From NCBI GenBank assembly GCA_029906195.1, contig JARWSJ010000001.1, forward strand, positions 3,038,001 to 3,102,000: DNA of 64,000 nucleotides, written 5' to 3'. Numbering within the stretch: position 1 is the stretch's first letter; every line of letters begins with the position of its first letter. The position numbers and the translations under genes are program-made. A model generated the notes under the pieces. That model was not told the DNA's origin and made no database searches. It saw only the letters and a program-made list of their open reading frames with translations. The DNA is from Chitinophagaceae bacterium 26-R-25. Its GTDB lineage: Bacteria > Bacteroidota > Bacteroidia > Chitinophagales > Chitinophagaceae. Shown here piece after piece: positions 1-7,959 of this stretch.

Positions 1-93
1 GTTTTTGCCCGACATGTAGTAAGGAATGGCAAGACCATTTACCCTGTAAACAGTCAGTTCCTCAGGTTCTTTATCTGCAACTGTACAAAACAA
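1..93 (-). other. possible 5' part of a gene running off the left edge
   Basis: On the minus strand an open frame runs from an upstream stop near 139 to the window edge without interruption. It has no ATG near its start; a TTG at 93 is the first plausible start and the first in-frame ATG is at 15-13. The frame before the TTG looks hydrophobic (KKAFLLL), but it is too short to identify. The reverse complement of 91-98 reads TACTTTTG, a match to the Bacteroidetes -7 box, so this could equally be a promoter with the start codon further left. Confidence 0.2.
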
Positions 94-123
94 AAGTAGG
101 AAAGCCTTCTTTCTGAAATTAGG

Positions 124-148
124 AGTCGATTACTACGAATAATCGGCT
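124..148. terminator. hairpin between the left-edge frame and the toxin gene
   Basis: A 9-bp stem (124-132 with 140-148, one wobble) and a 7-nt loop are followed on the plus strand by a T-rich run. It lies 66 nt beyond the toxin stop codon. The T-run is on the wrong side for minus-strand transcription, so assignment as the terminator of the toxin-antitoxin operon is weak. Confidence 0.3.
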
Positions 149-213
149 CTTTTTATTAGTGCAAAAGTATTTATTTATTTTAATTCCCCAGCCTGGCTTT
201 GAGAATGCGCGCA

Positions 214-675
214 TTACGTCGACTTAATTCTTACATCGTAAACTAGATCCCTTACATCTACGATTTTAACTTTTCTAAAATCAGGATGTTTCGGATTAAA
301 CAAAAAATTGAATTCCTGCGACACAACCACCGAGGGAATTTTTATTACAGGAAAATTAGCGCCATCCAATAATTCGGTTCCAAAATCTTTTGTGGAAGAC
401 GGTGCGGGAAACTCCTTCCAGTCTCCGGGAAGTTGTAACATGGTCAGTTCCTGTATCGCAATATCATCCGGAATTTCAAACGTGGTGATGCTCAGGGCCC
501 TGGGAATATCTTCGATGTTTACATTAACAGTATATTCCAACAATGCCAGCGCCCTGCTTTCTGAAGTATAAATACATGCCGTCATAACATGGTTCCAACG
601 CCCACCGTGCAGCTTCGCTCCTTCCCCCGTTAGATCATTAGCATATCTTGTTTTACCAACTCTGTAAACTTTCAT
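214..675 (-). CDS. RES domain toxin (NAD+-degrading, type II toxin-antitoxin)
   Basis: A 153-residue protein with the RES-family layout: an N-terminal MKVYRV strand, a GGRWN motif (family Arg) near residue 25, a YTSESRALALLE segment with the conserved Tyr and Glu, and a C-terminal SQEFNFLFNP stretch. RES toxins of Xre-RES modules (for example MbcT) deplete NAD+ by phosphorolysis or hydrolysis. The length is typical for the family. It follows the antitoxin by 9 nt in the same operon, the usual antitoxin-first order. Family assignment is from visible motifs; enzymatic activity is inferred from the family. Confidence 0.88.
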   Translation of the reverse strand: MKVYRVGKTRYANDLTGEGAKLHGGRWNHVMTACIYTSESRALALLEYTVNVNIEDIPRALSITTFEIPDDIAIQELTMLQLPGDWKEFPAPSSTKDFGTELLDGANFPVIKIPSVVVSQEFNFLFNPKHPDFRKVKIVDVRDLVYDVRIKST

Positions 676-684
676 GCTAATTAT

Positions 685-1203
685 TTATGAGTATATACCG
701 TAGTCTATTCTTCCAATGACATGCCTAACCTCTTCTCTGCCGAACTGGTTGCTGCACATTTCATATGGCGTTTTGCCTCCCAAAGCAGTGTTTTGCCTGA
801 ACATCCATTGATTAAATTTCTCTTCATCTTCAAACACTTCGTAGCCGTATGAATAAATGTCCGCAAGGCCAATTATCCTTTCGCTTAAGGTGGGATTGAA
901 CTTTTCTGATCCCTGCTTATTGATGAGTGTCGATCTTGTTACAGAAAGCAGTACTGCAAGTTTATCATAATCCAATTCGGCCCGGTTCTTCAACTCTTCA
1001 AGATCCTTTTTACTGATACCAACAGACAATCTTTGCATCTTTTCTATTGGCGTCATATGGCTTTCAGGTTTCTTTGAGAGAATTGTAAAATCTACTTTAT
1101 AAACCTTGCCACCACCGGCAACGGCCTTCATGCCACCACCTTTAGTCCCTTTTATAACAGAGGAAGCTTTGCCCATTCTTGAAATTTTTCGTGTTTTCGC
1201 CAT
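685..1203 (-). CDS. Xre/MbcA/ParS-type antitoxin (DUF2384 toxin-binding domain)
   Basis: A 172-residue protein. The first about 35 residues are basic and glycine-rich with no obvious fold. Residues about 60-115 form the helical Xre-like DNA-binding part (LAVLLSVTRSTLINK, SERIIGLADIYSYG). The C-terminal segment (FNQWMFRQNTALGGKTPYEM) is the MbcA/ParS/Xre antitoxin C-terminal domain that plugs the RES active site. It is the first gene of the operon and very probably binds its own promoter, where an exact 11-bp direct repeat spaced 22 bp overlaps the start codon region. The basic low-complexity N-terminus is longer than in many homologues. Confidence 0.87.
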   Translation of the reverse strand: MAKTRKISRMGKASSVIKGTKGGGMKAVAGGGKVYKVDFTILSKKPESHMTPIEKMQRLSVGISKKDLEELKNRAELDYDKLAVLLSVTRSTLINKQGSEKFNPTLSERIIGLADIYSYGYEVFEDEEKFNQWMFRQNTALGGKTPYEMCSNQFGREEVRHVIGRIDYGIYS

Positions 1204-1236
1204 AGTATAAAATTTAACTATGTACAGTATAAAATT
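1201..1236 (-). promoter_or_regulatory. putative operator of the Xre-RES operon
   Basis: The 11-mer AGTATAAAATT occurs twice exactly, at 1204-1214 and 1226-1236, a 22-bp period that puts both copies on the same DNA face. A short inverted repeat (CATAGT at 1201-1206, ACTATG at 1217-1222) includes the antitoxin start codon. Autoregulation by the antitoxin is normal for this family; use of these exact sites is inference. Confidence 0.5.
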
Positions 1237-1278
1237 ACACTTTATAGCGAATACTTCAAACTTTATTTCGGTTTGCCG

Positions 1279-1312
1279 AAAAAAAACGAAAAAGCCGCTT
1301 CGTCAGCGGCTT
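1279..1312 (-). terminator. rho-independent terminator after the small unknown gene
   Basis: An 8-bp GC-rich stem (1292-1299 with 1305-1312) and 5-nt loop are followed on the minus strand by a T-rich tract (complement of 1279-1291). It begins 14 nt past the stop codon at 1326. Confidence 0.85.
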
Positions 1313-1325
1313 ACATTTTAAGACG

Positions 1326-1529
1326 TTACTCTGGTTTAGTGATCTGCCATTCTTTGAGCAATTCAAACAAATAATTGTAATCATTTCTCTTTGTCATATC
1401 TCCGCCATTGACCCAGGCTTTGCTGGAAAGAGCATCAATAAGACCTGCATAAATCATTTTGTGTGCAAAGTCTGGGGTGCTGGTTTCGAATCGTAAAACC
1501 AAAGCATTTTTTTCAAAGGAAACAGCCAT
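1326..1529 (-). CDS. small conserved-looking protein of unknown function
   Basis: A 67-residue protein from the ATG at 1529, with no signal peptide, membrane segment or recognised motif. The frame stays open to another ATG at 1649 (107 residues), but the extra 40 codons lie in a strong palindrome (1546-1625) and are rich in Cys, Pro and His, so I prefer the shorter start. A clear terminator directly after the stop supports a real transcription unit. No function can be proposed. Confidence 0.55.
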   Translation of the reverse strand: MAVSFEKNALVLRFETSTPDFAHKMIYAGLIDALSSKAWVNGGDMTKRNDYNYLFELLKEWQITKPE

Positions 1530-1545
1530 AATTGAATAGGATGCA

Positions 1546-1625
1546 CAAAGCCCGTGCGTTAGGTGTCCTAGTTCATTATTAAACTTTGGGGGCTTTCGCC
1601 ACACCACACCATAGCACGGGCTTTG
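1546..1625. repeat. REP-like palindrome
   Basis: Exact 12-bp arms, CAAAGCCCGTGC at 1546-1557 and its complement at 1614-1625, with the pairing continuing imperfectly inward (GGTGT with ACACC). The spacer is 56 nt. It lies at the 5' side of the small unknown gene and looks like a short interspersed palindrome. No second copy occurs in the window. Confidence 0.6.
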
Positions 1626-1778
1626 CCGACAATAATTCTTTTTAAACATGATTAATAATGATTAGGAACTGCAAAGCTAAGTCCCTGAAATTGAACACAC
1701 AAAGTTAAGAATTTGCTATGCGTCCTAATCAATAAAACGACATTCCTTTTTGAATAGTTTGCGAATAATTTCGGGGTC

Positions 1779-1826
1779 GCACCCAGACCTGACAGGTTTT
1801 AAAAACCTGTCAGGTCTGGCACCCAG
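1779..1826. repeat. 37-bp near-perfect palindrome between 8-bp direct repeats
   Basis: Arms of 18 bp (1783-1800 and 1802-1819) are perfectly complementary around a single central A; the core word is ACCTGACAGG. The octamer GCACCCAG is present at both edges (1779-1786 and 1819-1826), as expected from duplication of a target site. The surrounding 1650-2140 stretch holds no convincing gene, only further repeats. Confidence 0.75.
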
Positions 1827-1866
1827 CAACGTCTTGCGCATCAACGCAACACAACGACCAAAACAA

Positions 1867-1949
1867 TTAACGTGTCGCCCTCTGGGGCTGGAATTGGGTT
1901 GTGGTTTTTCATGATTTGGTGCTACTAACGTGCCGCCCATCCGGGGCTG
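1867..1949. repeat. two direct copies of a short hairpin element
   Basis: TTAACGTGTCGCCC...GGGGCTG (1867-1890) and CTAACGTGCCGCCC...GGGGCTG (1925-1949) are direct copies, each able to fold a small GC-rich hairpin. They lie in the gene-free stretch 1650-2140. Confidence 0.6.
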
Positions 1950-2014
1950 ATGTTTGGAGTGCAGACATTCATAAACGTAAATAAACAGGTCGATTAATCA
2001 TTTGAAAACCAATA

Positions 2015-2056
2015 AAAATCCGTGTAAATCCGTCCAATCCGTGTCATCTGCGTTCC
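2015..2056. repeat. iterated AATCCGTGT word
   Basis: Three or four degenerate copies of a 9-10-nt word (AATCCGTGT, AATCCGTCC, AATCCGTGT, then CATCTGCGTT) in a row. It is related in style to the 35490-35520 sequence (GCAGATGACACTGATT). It is one of the iterated intergenic words seen across this window. Confidence 0.5.
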
Positions 2057-2127
2057 TCCCAACCGCCGTTCACACCTTTAACAATCCTTTCGTGAGTTTT
2101 CTCATCTCTTAAACAATTTATTTTCTG

Positions 2128-2135
2128 TAATCTTG
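2128..2135 (+). promoter_or_regulatory. -7 promoter box close to the start codon
   Basis: TAATCTTG is a one-mismatch match to the Bacteroidetes TAnnTTTG -7 element and ends 5 nt before the ATG at 2141. A transcript from here would have almost no leader. Confidence 0.45.
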
Positions 2136-2140
2136 CACTA

Positions 2141-2545
2141 ATGAAGAAATTCGCCGCCATTATATTGTTTTGCGTCTATTCCCTCGCCTCTCTCGGCATT
2201 GGAGTGGAGCAATTCTATTGCTGCGGCAAATTGAAATCTACCGTAGCCACACTCCTGCATACGTCCAGTCAAAGCGAGAACAACTGTCCTCCTGCGATGG
2301 CAGCAAGCATGAAGAACTGTTGCAAAACGAATATCATTTCTTTGCAGGTTAAAGATTCTCACATTGCTTCAGATGTTAAGTTTTCTTTTGCCAAATTCCA
2401 GTTCGAGAGCATTCCACAGCAGTTCTTTTTAATACCAGAAGCACAACAAATTCCTTCTGCCACTTCACAGTGTTTTTATGCAAAGGCACCCCCGCCTTCG
2501 CCAGGAATACCTTTATATATCAAGCACTGCGTTTACAGAATTTAG
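2141..2545 (+). CDS. small secreted Cys-rich protein, HYC_CC_PP-like family
   Basis: A 134-residue protein with an N-terminal hydrophobic segment (residues 4-20) followed by FYCCGK, a central NCC, and APPPSPG near the end. This spacing of Cys, CC and Pro-rich motifs resembles the small HYC_CC_PP family found beside TonB receptors in Bacteroidota; here the first motif is FYC, not HYC. It lies 286 nt upstream of a TonB receptor carrying a heavy-metal-associated domain, so a role in metal (perhaps copper) handling is plausible. Family naming is by motif memory only; metal binding is inference from cysteines and context. Confidence 0.6.
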   Translation: MKKFAAIILFCVYSLASLGIGVEQFYCCGKLKSTVATLLHTSSQSENNCPPAMAASMKNCCKTNIISLQVKDSHIASDVKFSFAKFQFESIPQQFFLIPEAQQIPSATSQCFYAKAPPPSPGIPLYIKHCVYRI

Positions 2546-2831
2546 CACTTCTTCCCTCCTTCCTATACGGCTGCAACCCAGCTGTAACCGTCATTCATTC
2601 AAAGACGATTCTATCAATTTGATCATGCAGTAATTCAACATTTTTCTTTTGGCACCGAACAGCAGCGCCTTGATTGAACGGCCGTTGCGTCGCACACTTG
2701 AACGATAGAATATCAATTGAACAATGAGCATCACTGCACGACACAAATCTTTATTTATTAGCAAGTTCTAGTCGTATTAATGAATTGACGCAGTTTTCTT
2801 ACCATCATATAATTGCAGAAAAAATTATTTA

Positions 2832-5396
2832 ATGAAACGATCGATATATATAATTCTTAGTCTGTTCGTCGTGCTCATTTATTCCAACGCCGATGCACAA
2901 TCACATAAAGACACAACAGCAACGCTGACCGTTGCCGGCACTTGCGGGCAATGCAAAAGCAGAATCGAAAAAGCCGCGAAAACTAACGGCGTAAAATCAG
3001 CCAAATGGGATGTGACATCTCATCTTTTAACTGTTCAATACAACGAAGGCCAGACATCCCTTGATGTCATTGCAGGCAATATACTTGCAGCGGGCCACGA
3101 TGTAGCTGATAAAAAAGCAACAGCGACCAACTATGATAAACTTCCTGAGTGCTGCAAATACAGAGAGGAACTGCAAGCACCGGAAAATATAAGTCATGGC
3201 GATTCGCTTTCAACACCATCCGGCCCCATCGTTAAAGGCATCGTTTTACAGAGTGATAAAAAGGGCAACCTGCTTCCACTCACTGGCGCGAGCATTGTTT
3301 GGCTAAGCAATGGCAAAGGCGTTACAACTGATTCCTTCGGTGGCTTTGAAATACAAAAACCTGACAACGACAATAAGCTTATTATCAGCTTCACAGGTTA
3401 TCGTGCTGATACCATTACTGTAACTGGCCATGACGAGCTAAAAATCGTTATGGCTACGGATAAAACTTTGAAAGAAGTAGTGGTTACTTCACGTCAACGA
3501 GCAACATACTTATCCATGTTGTCGCCGATTCGTACCGAGGTAATAACGGGCAAAGAGCTTCTAAAAGCCGCGTGTTGCAACCTGAGTGAAAGTTTTGAAA
3601 CCAATCCTTCTGTAGATGTTTCTTACAACGATGCAGTAACTGGTTCGAAGCAAATTCAATTGCTGGGCCTGAGCGGAAATTACACTCAACTCACAGTAGA
3701 AAATTTGCCGGGTCCGCGTGGTATCGCAACACCACTGGGTTTGAATTCAATTGCGGGTCCCTGGGTGGAATCTATTCAACTTACGAAAGGGATTGGCTCT
3801 GTGGCAAATGGTTATGAAAGTATTGCCGGTCAAATCAATGTGGAGCTGAAAAAACCGGAAAGCGAACATTTGTATGCGAATGCTTATGTAAATGATTTCG
3901 GCAAAACGGACCTTAACCTCAATCTTGCTTCTCACATTTCGAAAAAATGGGGGACAGCACTGCTGCTGCATGATGATTTTTTAACGAATAAAAACCTTGA
4001 TCAAAACAAAGACGGCTTTCGCGATCTCCCTACAGGTAATCAATTTAGCCTTGTAAATCGCTGGGCATATAATGATGAGAAAGGGCTTTCATCACAATTC
4101 GGCATTAAGGTGCTAACAGACAAAAGAACAGGGGGCCAAACCAGCTTCGACGCATCAGACGATAAGCACACGACAAACAGTTATGGCCTGGGCATGAACA
4201 TCAACCGCTATGAGTTCTTTGCAAAAACAGGGTACGTTTTTCCTGAAAAACAATACAAGAGCATTGGCTTGCAGTTATCGGGAATAAGCCATCAGCAAGA
4301 TTCTTATTTTGGATTAACAGATTATAACGCCAAACAACAGAACGTTTACGCGAACCTGATCTATCAATCAATCATTCATTCAACAACGCATAAATTCAGA
4401 ACTGGTATTTCGTTTCTTTATGACAACTATGATGAGGTTTTCAAAAAAACAGATTACAAGAGAACGGAAGTTGTACCAGGCGCTTTTTTTGAATACACTT
4501 ATACACCAATAGAAAAACTGAATGTGGTAGCGGGATTGCGTGCTGACCACAACAGTTTGTTCGGTTTTTTTGTGACTCCGCGTATACATGTACGTTATGA
4601 GCCAATAAAGGGAACAACCATCAGGGTGAGTGCAGGAAAAGGGCAACGCACTGCGAATATTTTTGCAGAAAACATGAGTGTGTTTGTAAGCTCACGAACA
4701 GTCAACATTATCAATGCAGAAGCAGGAAAAGCGTACGGTTTAAACCCGGAAGTGGCATGGAACAAGGGCATTAGCGTAGATCAAAAGTTCAAACTGTTTC
4801 ACAATGACGCGCTGTTAAGCCTTGATTATTTCAGAAATGATTTCACCAACCAGGTGGTGGTTGATCTTGAAAATGCACGAACTGTTAACTTCTACAATCT
4901 GCAGGGAAAATCATTCTCCAATAGTTTCCAGGTACAATTGAATGTTGAGCCAATCAAAAAGCTGGAGCTTCGTCTTGCTTACAGATATTATGATGTGCGA
5001 ACAGATTACAACGGCAAGTTACTTGAACGTCCGCTAATGGCGAAAAACAGGGCATTTGCAAATATTGCTTACGCTATTTCCGGTTGGAAGTTTGATTACA
5101 CCATCAACTACGTTGGCAAAAAAAGAATTCCGGCCACCGACGGAAATCCTGTTCAATACCAGCTTTCCACTTCTTCTCCTGATTATGTGTTGATGAATGC
5201 ACAGATCAGTAAGACAGTTGGCAAAAAACAAAAAATGGATTTTTATGTAGGGTCTGAAAATATTTCCAATTACAAACAACCAAACGCGATCATTGCTGCC
5301 GATCAACCATTCAGTCCTTATTTTGACGCTTCGATGATATGGGGACCAGTGAGCGGTAGAATGATGTATGCAGGATGGAGAATGAAGATCGAATAG
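2832..5396 (+). CDS. TonB-dependent receptor with N-terminal heavy-metal-associated domain
   Basis: An 854-residue outer-membrane receptor. It has a signal peptide (1-23), an HMA-like domain (about 29-95) with the metal site GTCGQC (Cys38, Cys41), and a second Cys pair (ECCKY, about 107-108). A carboxypeptidase-regulatory-like beta sandwich follows (about 133-208), then a TonB-box-like LKEVVVTS (213-220), a plug domain (about 225-330) and a long beta-barrel ending in a typical aromatic C-terminus. Related receptors import metals or metal complexes. The HMA domain and the preceding Cys-rich secreted protein suggest copper or another soft metal, but the substrate is not proven by sequence. The stop codon is followed after 2 nt by a 23-bp inverted-repeat arm. 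Confidence 0.92.
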   Translation: MKRSIYIILSLFVVLIYSNADAQSHKDTTATLTVAGTCGQCKSRIEKAAKTNGVKSAKWDVTSHLLTVQYNEGQTSLDVIAGNILAAGHDVADKKATATNYDKLPECCKYREELQAPENISHGDSLSTPSGPIVKGIVLQSDKKGNLLPLTGASIVWLSNGKGVTTDSFGGFEIQKPDNDNKLIISFTGYRADTITVTGHDELKIVMATDKTLKEVVVTSRQRATYLSMLSPIRTEVITGKELLKAACCNLSESFETNPSVDVSYNDAVTGSKQIQLLGLSGNYTQLTVENLPGPRGIATPLGLNSIAGPWVESIQLTKGIGSVANGYESIAGQINVELKKPESEHLYANAYVNDFGKTDLNLNLASHISKKWGTALLLHDDFLTNKNLDQNKDGFRDLPTGNQFSLVNRWAYNDEKGLSSQFGIKVLTDKRTGGQTSFDASDDKHTTNSYGLGMNINRYEFFAKTGYVFPEKQYKSIGLQLSGISHQQDSYFGLTDYNAKQQNVYANLIYQSIIHSTTHKFRTGISFLYDNYDEVFKKTDYKRTEVVPGAFFEYTYTPIEKLNVVAGLRADHNSLFGFFVTPRIHVRYEPIKGTTIRVSAGKGQRTANIFAENMSVFVSSRTVNIINAEAGKAYGLNPEVAWNKGISVDQKFKLFHNDALLSLDYFRNDFTNQVVVDLENARTVNFYNLQGKSFSNSFQVQLNVEPIKKLELRLAYRYYDVRTDYNGKLLERPLMAKNRAFANIAYAISGWKFDYTINYVGKKRIPATDGNPVQYQLSTSSPDYVLMNAQISKTVGKKQKMDFYVGSENISNYKQPNAIIAADQPFSPYFDASMIWGPVSGRMMYAGWRMKIE

Positions 5397-5398
5397 AG

Positions 5399-5616
5399 AG
5401 AACGCAGATTTTCATGATTGTCATGGTTTATCAAGAATTCAGAATTTAGATTTGATGCAGCACTATAGAGCAGGCATCAAGATTTACCACTAAGGCCACT
5501 AAGCTTCACTAAGGGTCTCCAATTGTTTTGGATTTTCTTAGTGGGGCTTGGTGGCCTTAGTGTCTTGGTGGTAAATCCTGATGACCGATCATCACAATCA
5601 TGAAAATCTGCGTTCT
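5399..5616. repeat. nested inverted repeats between the TonB receptor and the M1 peptidase
   Basis: The outer arms are perfect over 23 bp (5399-5421 and 5594-5616; word CATGATTGT). An inner pair (5474-5513 and 5537-5583) is built from repeated CACTAAG words in one arm and CTTAGTG words in the other, with about 8 extra nt on the right. The outer word also occurs at 7624-7652 and 35440-35622. Confidence 0.8.
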
Positions 5617-5664
5617 GTTCCTAAAATCTTACTTTATCTTTAGAGCTTTAAACAAATAAACTAA

Positions 5665-7617
5665 ATGAGAAAAGTTTTTACGGGAGTATTCTCCGTACTT
5701 TTTTTTGCGGCGCTCACAGCACAGTCGCAAACCCCTACCAAGTTTGACCAGCACGAAGCCTTTGCGCCTTTCTTCTATCCTGCTTATGGCGATGATATCC
5801 GCACGGCTGCAGGTACTCCAGGAAAAGCATATTGGCAAAACAGCGCCGATTACAAAATCGACGTTTCGCTGGACGACAGCAACCACACCATCAGCGGTTC
5901 AGTAATTATTACGTATAAAAATAACAGTCCGGAAAAGCTGCCATTCCTTTGGCTGCAATTGGACCAGAACATTTACAGCCTTAAGTCAAGAGGTGTTGCC
6001 ACAACTGCCATCACAGGTGGACGCTGGGCCAACAGAGGCTTTGACGGCGGTTACAACATTAAAAATGTATCTTTGGTATCAGGTAAAAAAGATGACAAAG
6101 TTGACTATACAATCAGCGATACAAGAATGCAGATCAGTTTGCCAAATGCCATGAAAGCAAACGGCGATTCTGTAAGAATCAAGATTGATTATTCTTTTGC
6201 CATTCCCGAATATGGTACAGACCGCATGGGAAGACAAAAAACCAAAAACGGTTGGGTGTATGAAATTGCACAATGGTATCCGCGCATGTGTGTGTACGAC
6301 AATGTGCTTGGCTGGAACACGCTGCCTTATTTAGGTCAGGGTGAGTTTTACCTTGAGTATGGTAATTTTGATTTTACTATCAATACTTCTCCTAAACAAA
6401 TCGTTGTAGCATCAGGCGAGTTGGTAAACCCAACTGAAGTGTTGACGGCAGACCAGATCAGCCGTTTGAAACAAGCGAAAGAAAGCGACAAAACAGTTGC
6501 GATCAGAAGCGAAAAAGAGGTTACCGATAAAGCTACAAGACCTGCGAAAAACAGGCTGACATGGCATTTCAAATGCACCAATGCAAGAGACGTTGCGTGG
6601 GCTGCATCTGAGGCTTTTGTTTGGGACGCAGCAAGGATCAATTTGCCGAGCGGTAAAAAATCTTTGGCAATGTCTGTCTATCCTGTTGAAAGTGCAAAAG
6701 AAACATCATGGAAAAGATCAACTGAATTTGTGAAAGGTTGTATCGAGCATTACTCAACTCAATGGTATGAGTACACATACCCTGTGGCAACTAACGTAGC
6801 GGGCATTGTGGGCGGAATGGAATATCCGGGCATCGTATTCTGCTCCTCTTATGCAGCTGGAAATTCTTTGTGGGGTGTTACAAGCCATGAGTTTGGCCAC
6901 AACTGGTTCCCAATGATCGTGGGCAGCAATGAAAGAAAATATCCGTGGATGGATGAAGGTTTCAACACTTTCATTAATGGTGTTGCTGACAAAAGTTTTA
7001 ACAACGGCGAATTCTTTAATACAAACGCTGCGAACAGACACAAGGCCGCAAAATATATGTTTGGCGATAAGTCTGAAAGTGTTATGACCGTGCCGGACGT
7101 AACAGCTCCATTCAACCTTGGTAATGTTGCTTATGGCAAGCCGGGAATGGGTCTGGACCTTTTGCGCGATGTGATCCTCGGTCAAAAACGTTTTGATGAA
7201 TCGTTCAGATATTATATCAACAACTGGGCGTTCAAGCATCCAACTCCGTGGGATTTTTTCCACGCAATGGAAAACTATAGCGGTGAAAACCTCGACTGGT
7301 TCTGGCGCGGATGGTTCATGAACAACTGGAAACTTGACCAGGCTGTAACAAATGTTGAGTATGTGAAAGGCGACAGTTCACAAGGCATTATTATCACGAT
7401 CGAAAATCTTGAGCAACTGCCAATGCCTGTAACGCTTGAAATTAAAGAAGCAAACGGAACAGTTGGCCGTCTTCAACTACCTGTTGAAATATGGCAGCAT
7501 GGAAGTTCATGGAAAGCCAAATATGCTTCTACCGGCAAAGTAGAATCTGTAACAATCGATCCTGATAATGTGTTGCCGGATGTGAATGACTCGAACAACA
7601 CATGGAAAGCGCAGTAA
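5665..7617 (+). CDS. secreted M1-family zinc metallopeptidase
   Basis: A 650-residue protein with a signal peptide (1-21), an N-terminal beta domain, and the gluzincin catalytic core. The core shows GGMEY (383-387), the M1 exopeptidase-type motif, HEFGH (His408, Glu409, His412) and, 18 residues later, Glu431 in WMDEGFN. This is the full M1 zinc site, so the enzyme should be active and release N-terminal residues or cleave peptides in the periplasm or outside the cell. There is no recognised C-terminal sorting domain. It is a single-gene unit with its own terminator at 7671. It could feed the peptide-importer-like SusCD operon downstream, but that is only suggested by proximity. Confidence 0.92.
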   Translation: MRKVFTGVFSVLFFAALTAQSQTPTKFDQHEAFAPFFYPAYGDDIRTAAGTPGKAYWQNSADYKIDVSLDDSNHTISGSVIITYKNNSPEKLPFLWLQLDQNIYSLKSRGVATTAITGGRWANRGFDGGYNIKNVSLVSGKKDDKVDYTISDTRMQISLPNAMKANGDSVRIKIDYSFAIPEYGTDRMGRQKTKNGWVYEIAQWYPRMCVYDNVLGWNTLPYLGQGEFYLEYGNFDFTINTSPKQIVVASGELVNPTEVLTADQISRLKQAKESDKTVAIRSEKEVTDKATRPAKNRLTWHFKCTNARDVAWAASEAFVWDAARINLPSGKKSLAMSVYPVESAKETSWKRSTEFVKGCIEHYSTQWYEYTYPVATNVAGIVGGMEYPGIVFCSSYAAGNSLWGVTSHEFGHNWFPMIVGSNERKYPWMDEGFNTFINGVADKSFNNGEFFNTNAANRHKAAKYMFGDKSESVMTVPDVTAPFNLGNVAYGKPGMGLDLLRDVILGQKRFDESFRYYINNWAFKHPTPWDFFHAMENYSGENLDWFWRGWFMNNWKLDQAVTNVEYVKGDSSQGIIITIENLEQLPMPVTLEIKEANGTVGRLQLPVEIWQHGSSWKAKYASTGKVESVTIDPDNVLPDVNDSNNTWKAQ

Positions 7618-7623
7618 GAGAAG

Positions 7624-7652
7624 GAACGCAGATTTTCATGATTGTCATGATT
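7624..7652. repeat. single arm of the CATGATTGT repeat
   Basis: The same word as at 5399-5421 (AACGCAGATTTTCATGATTG), starting 7 nt after the M1 peptidase stop codon. Unlike the other copies it has no inverted partner nearby; a normal terminator follows instead. Confidence 0.6.
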
Positions 7653-7670
7653 GGAAAAGATTTTTGATAG

Positions 7671-7698
7671 AGCCGCTGATTTTATTCAGCGGCTTTTT
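7671..7698 (+). terminator. rho-independent terminator of the M1 peptidase gene
   Basis: A perfect 9-bp stem AGCCGCTGA (7671-7679 with 7686-7694) and 6-nt loop are followed by a run of T residues. Confidence 0.88.
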
Positions 7699-7759
7699 AT
7701 TTGATGGCACAAGAATGACTCAAGTTTTTTTTGATGTTCGATATCAACAAATCTTATCG

Positions 7760-7870
7760 GACATTGCTTCTTTGCGACTTTACGCAAAACATCGCAACGG
7801 TCCTTTGCGTCGCTGCTTCGTTGCGTCCGCTGCGTGAAACTCACTAAGCCTTTGCGCCATTGCCTGCCCG
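7760..7870. repeat. degenerate iterated GACGCAA text, no gene
   Basis: The stretch contains several imperfect copies of CTTTGCG and TTGCGTC words on the plus strand. Short open frames cross it on both strands but none has coding character. I see no gene between 7618 and 7959. Confidence 0.4.
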
Positions 7871-7908
7871 ACAAATGTCATTCAGGCCGGCGTGAAATCA
7901 ACACAAAC

Positions 7909-7938
7909 AAAAAGCCGCTGAAACAATCAGCGGCTTTT
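7909..7938 (-). terminator. rho-independent terminator of the four-gene SusCD operon
   Basis: Perfect 12-bp arms (7910-7921 with 7927-7938) and a 5-nt loop. On the minus strand the stem is followed by a T-rich run; it can act in both directions. It lies 21 nt after the last stop codon of the operon. Confidence 0.88.
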
Positions 7939-7959
7939 GCATATCTCGAAATGTGAGAT

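Noticed and set aside
1725-1940. 71-codon minus-strand open frame
   Set aside because: It runs through the ACCTGACAGG palindrome and the TAACGTG hairpin repeat; its peptide is translated repeat without coding character.
2138-2362. Antisense frame inside the Cys-rich secreted protein gene
   Set aside because: Its reverse-strand partner has a signal peptide and promoter box; the antisense frame has neither.
7586-7837. 83-codon frame after the M1 peptidase
   Set aside because: It crosses the terminator and the repeated GACGCAA text, and starts inside the peptidase gene.
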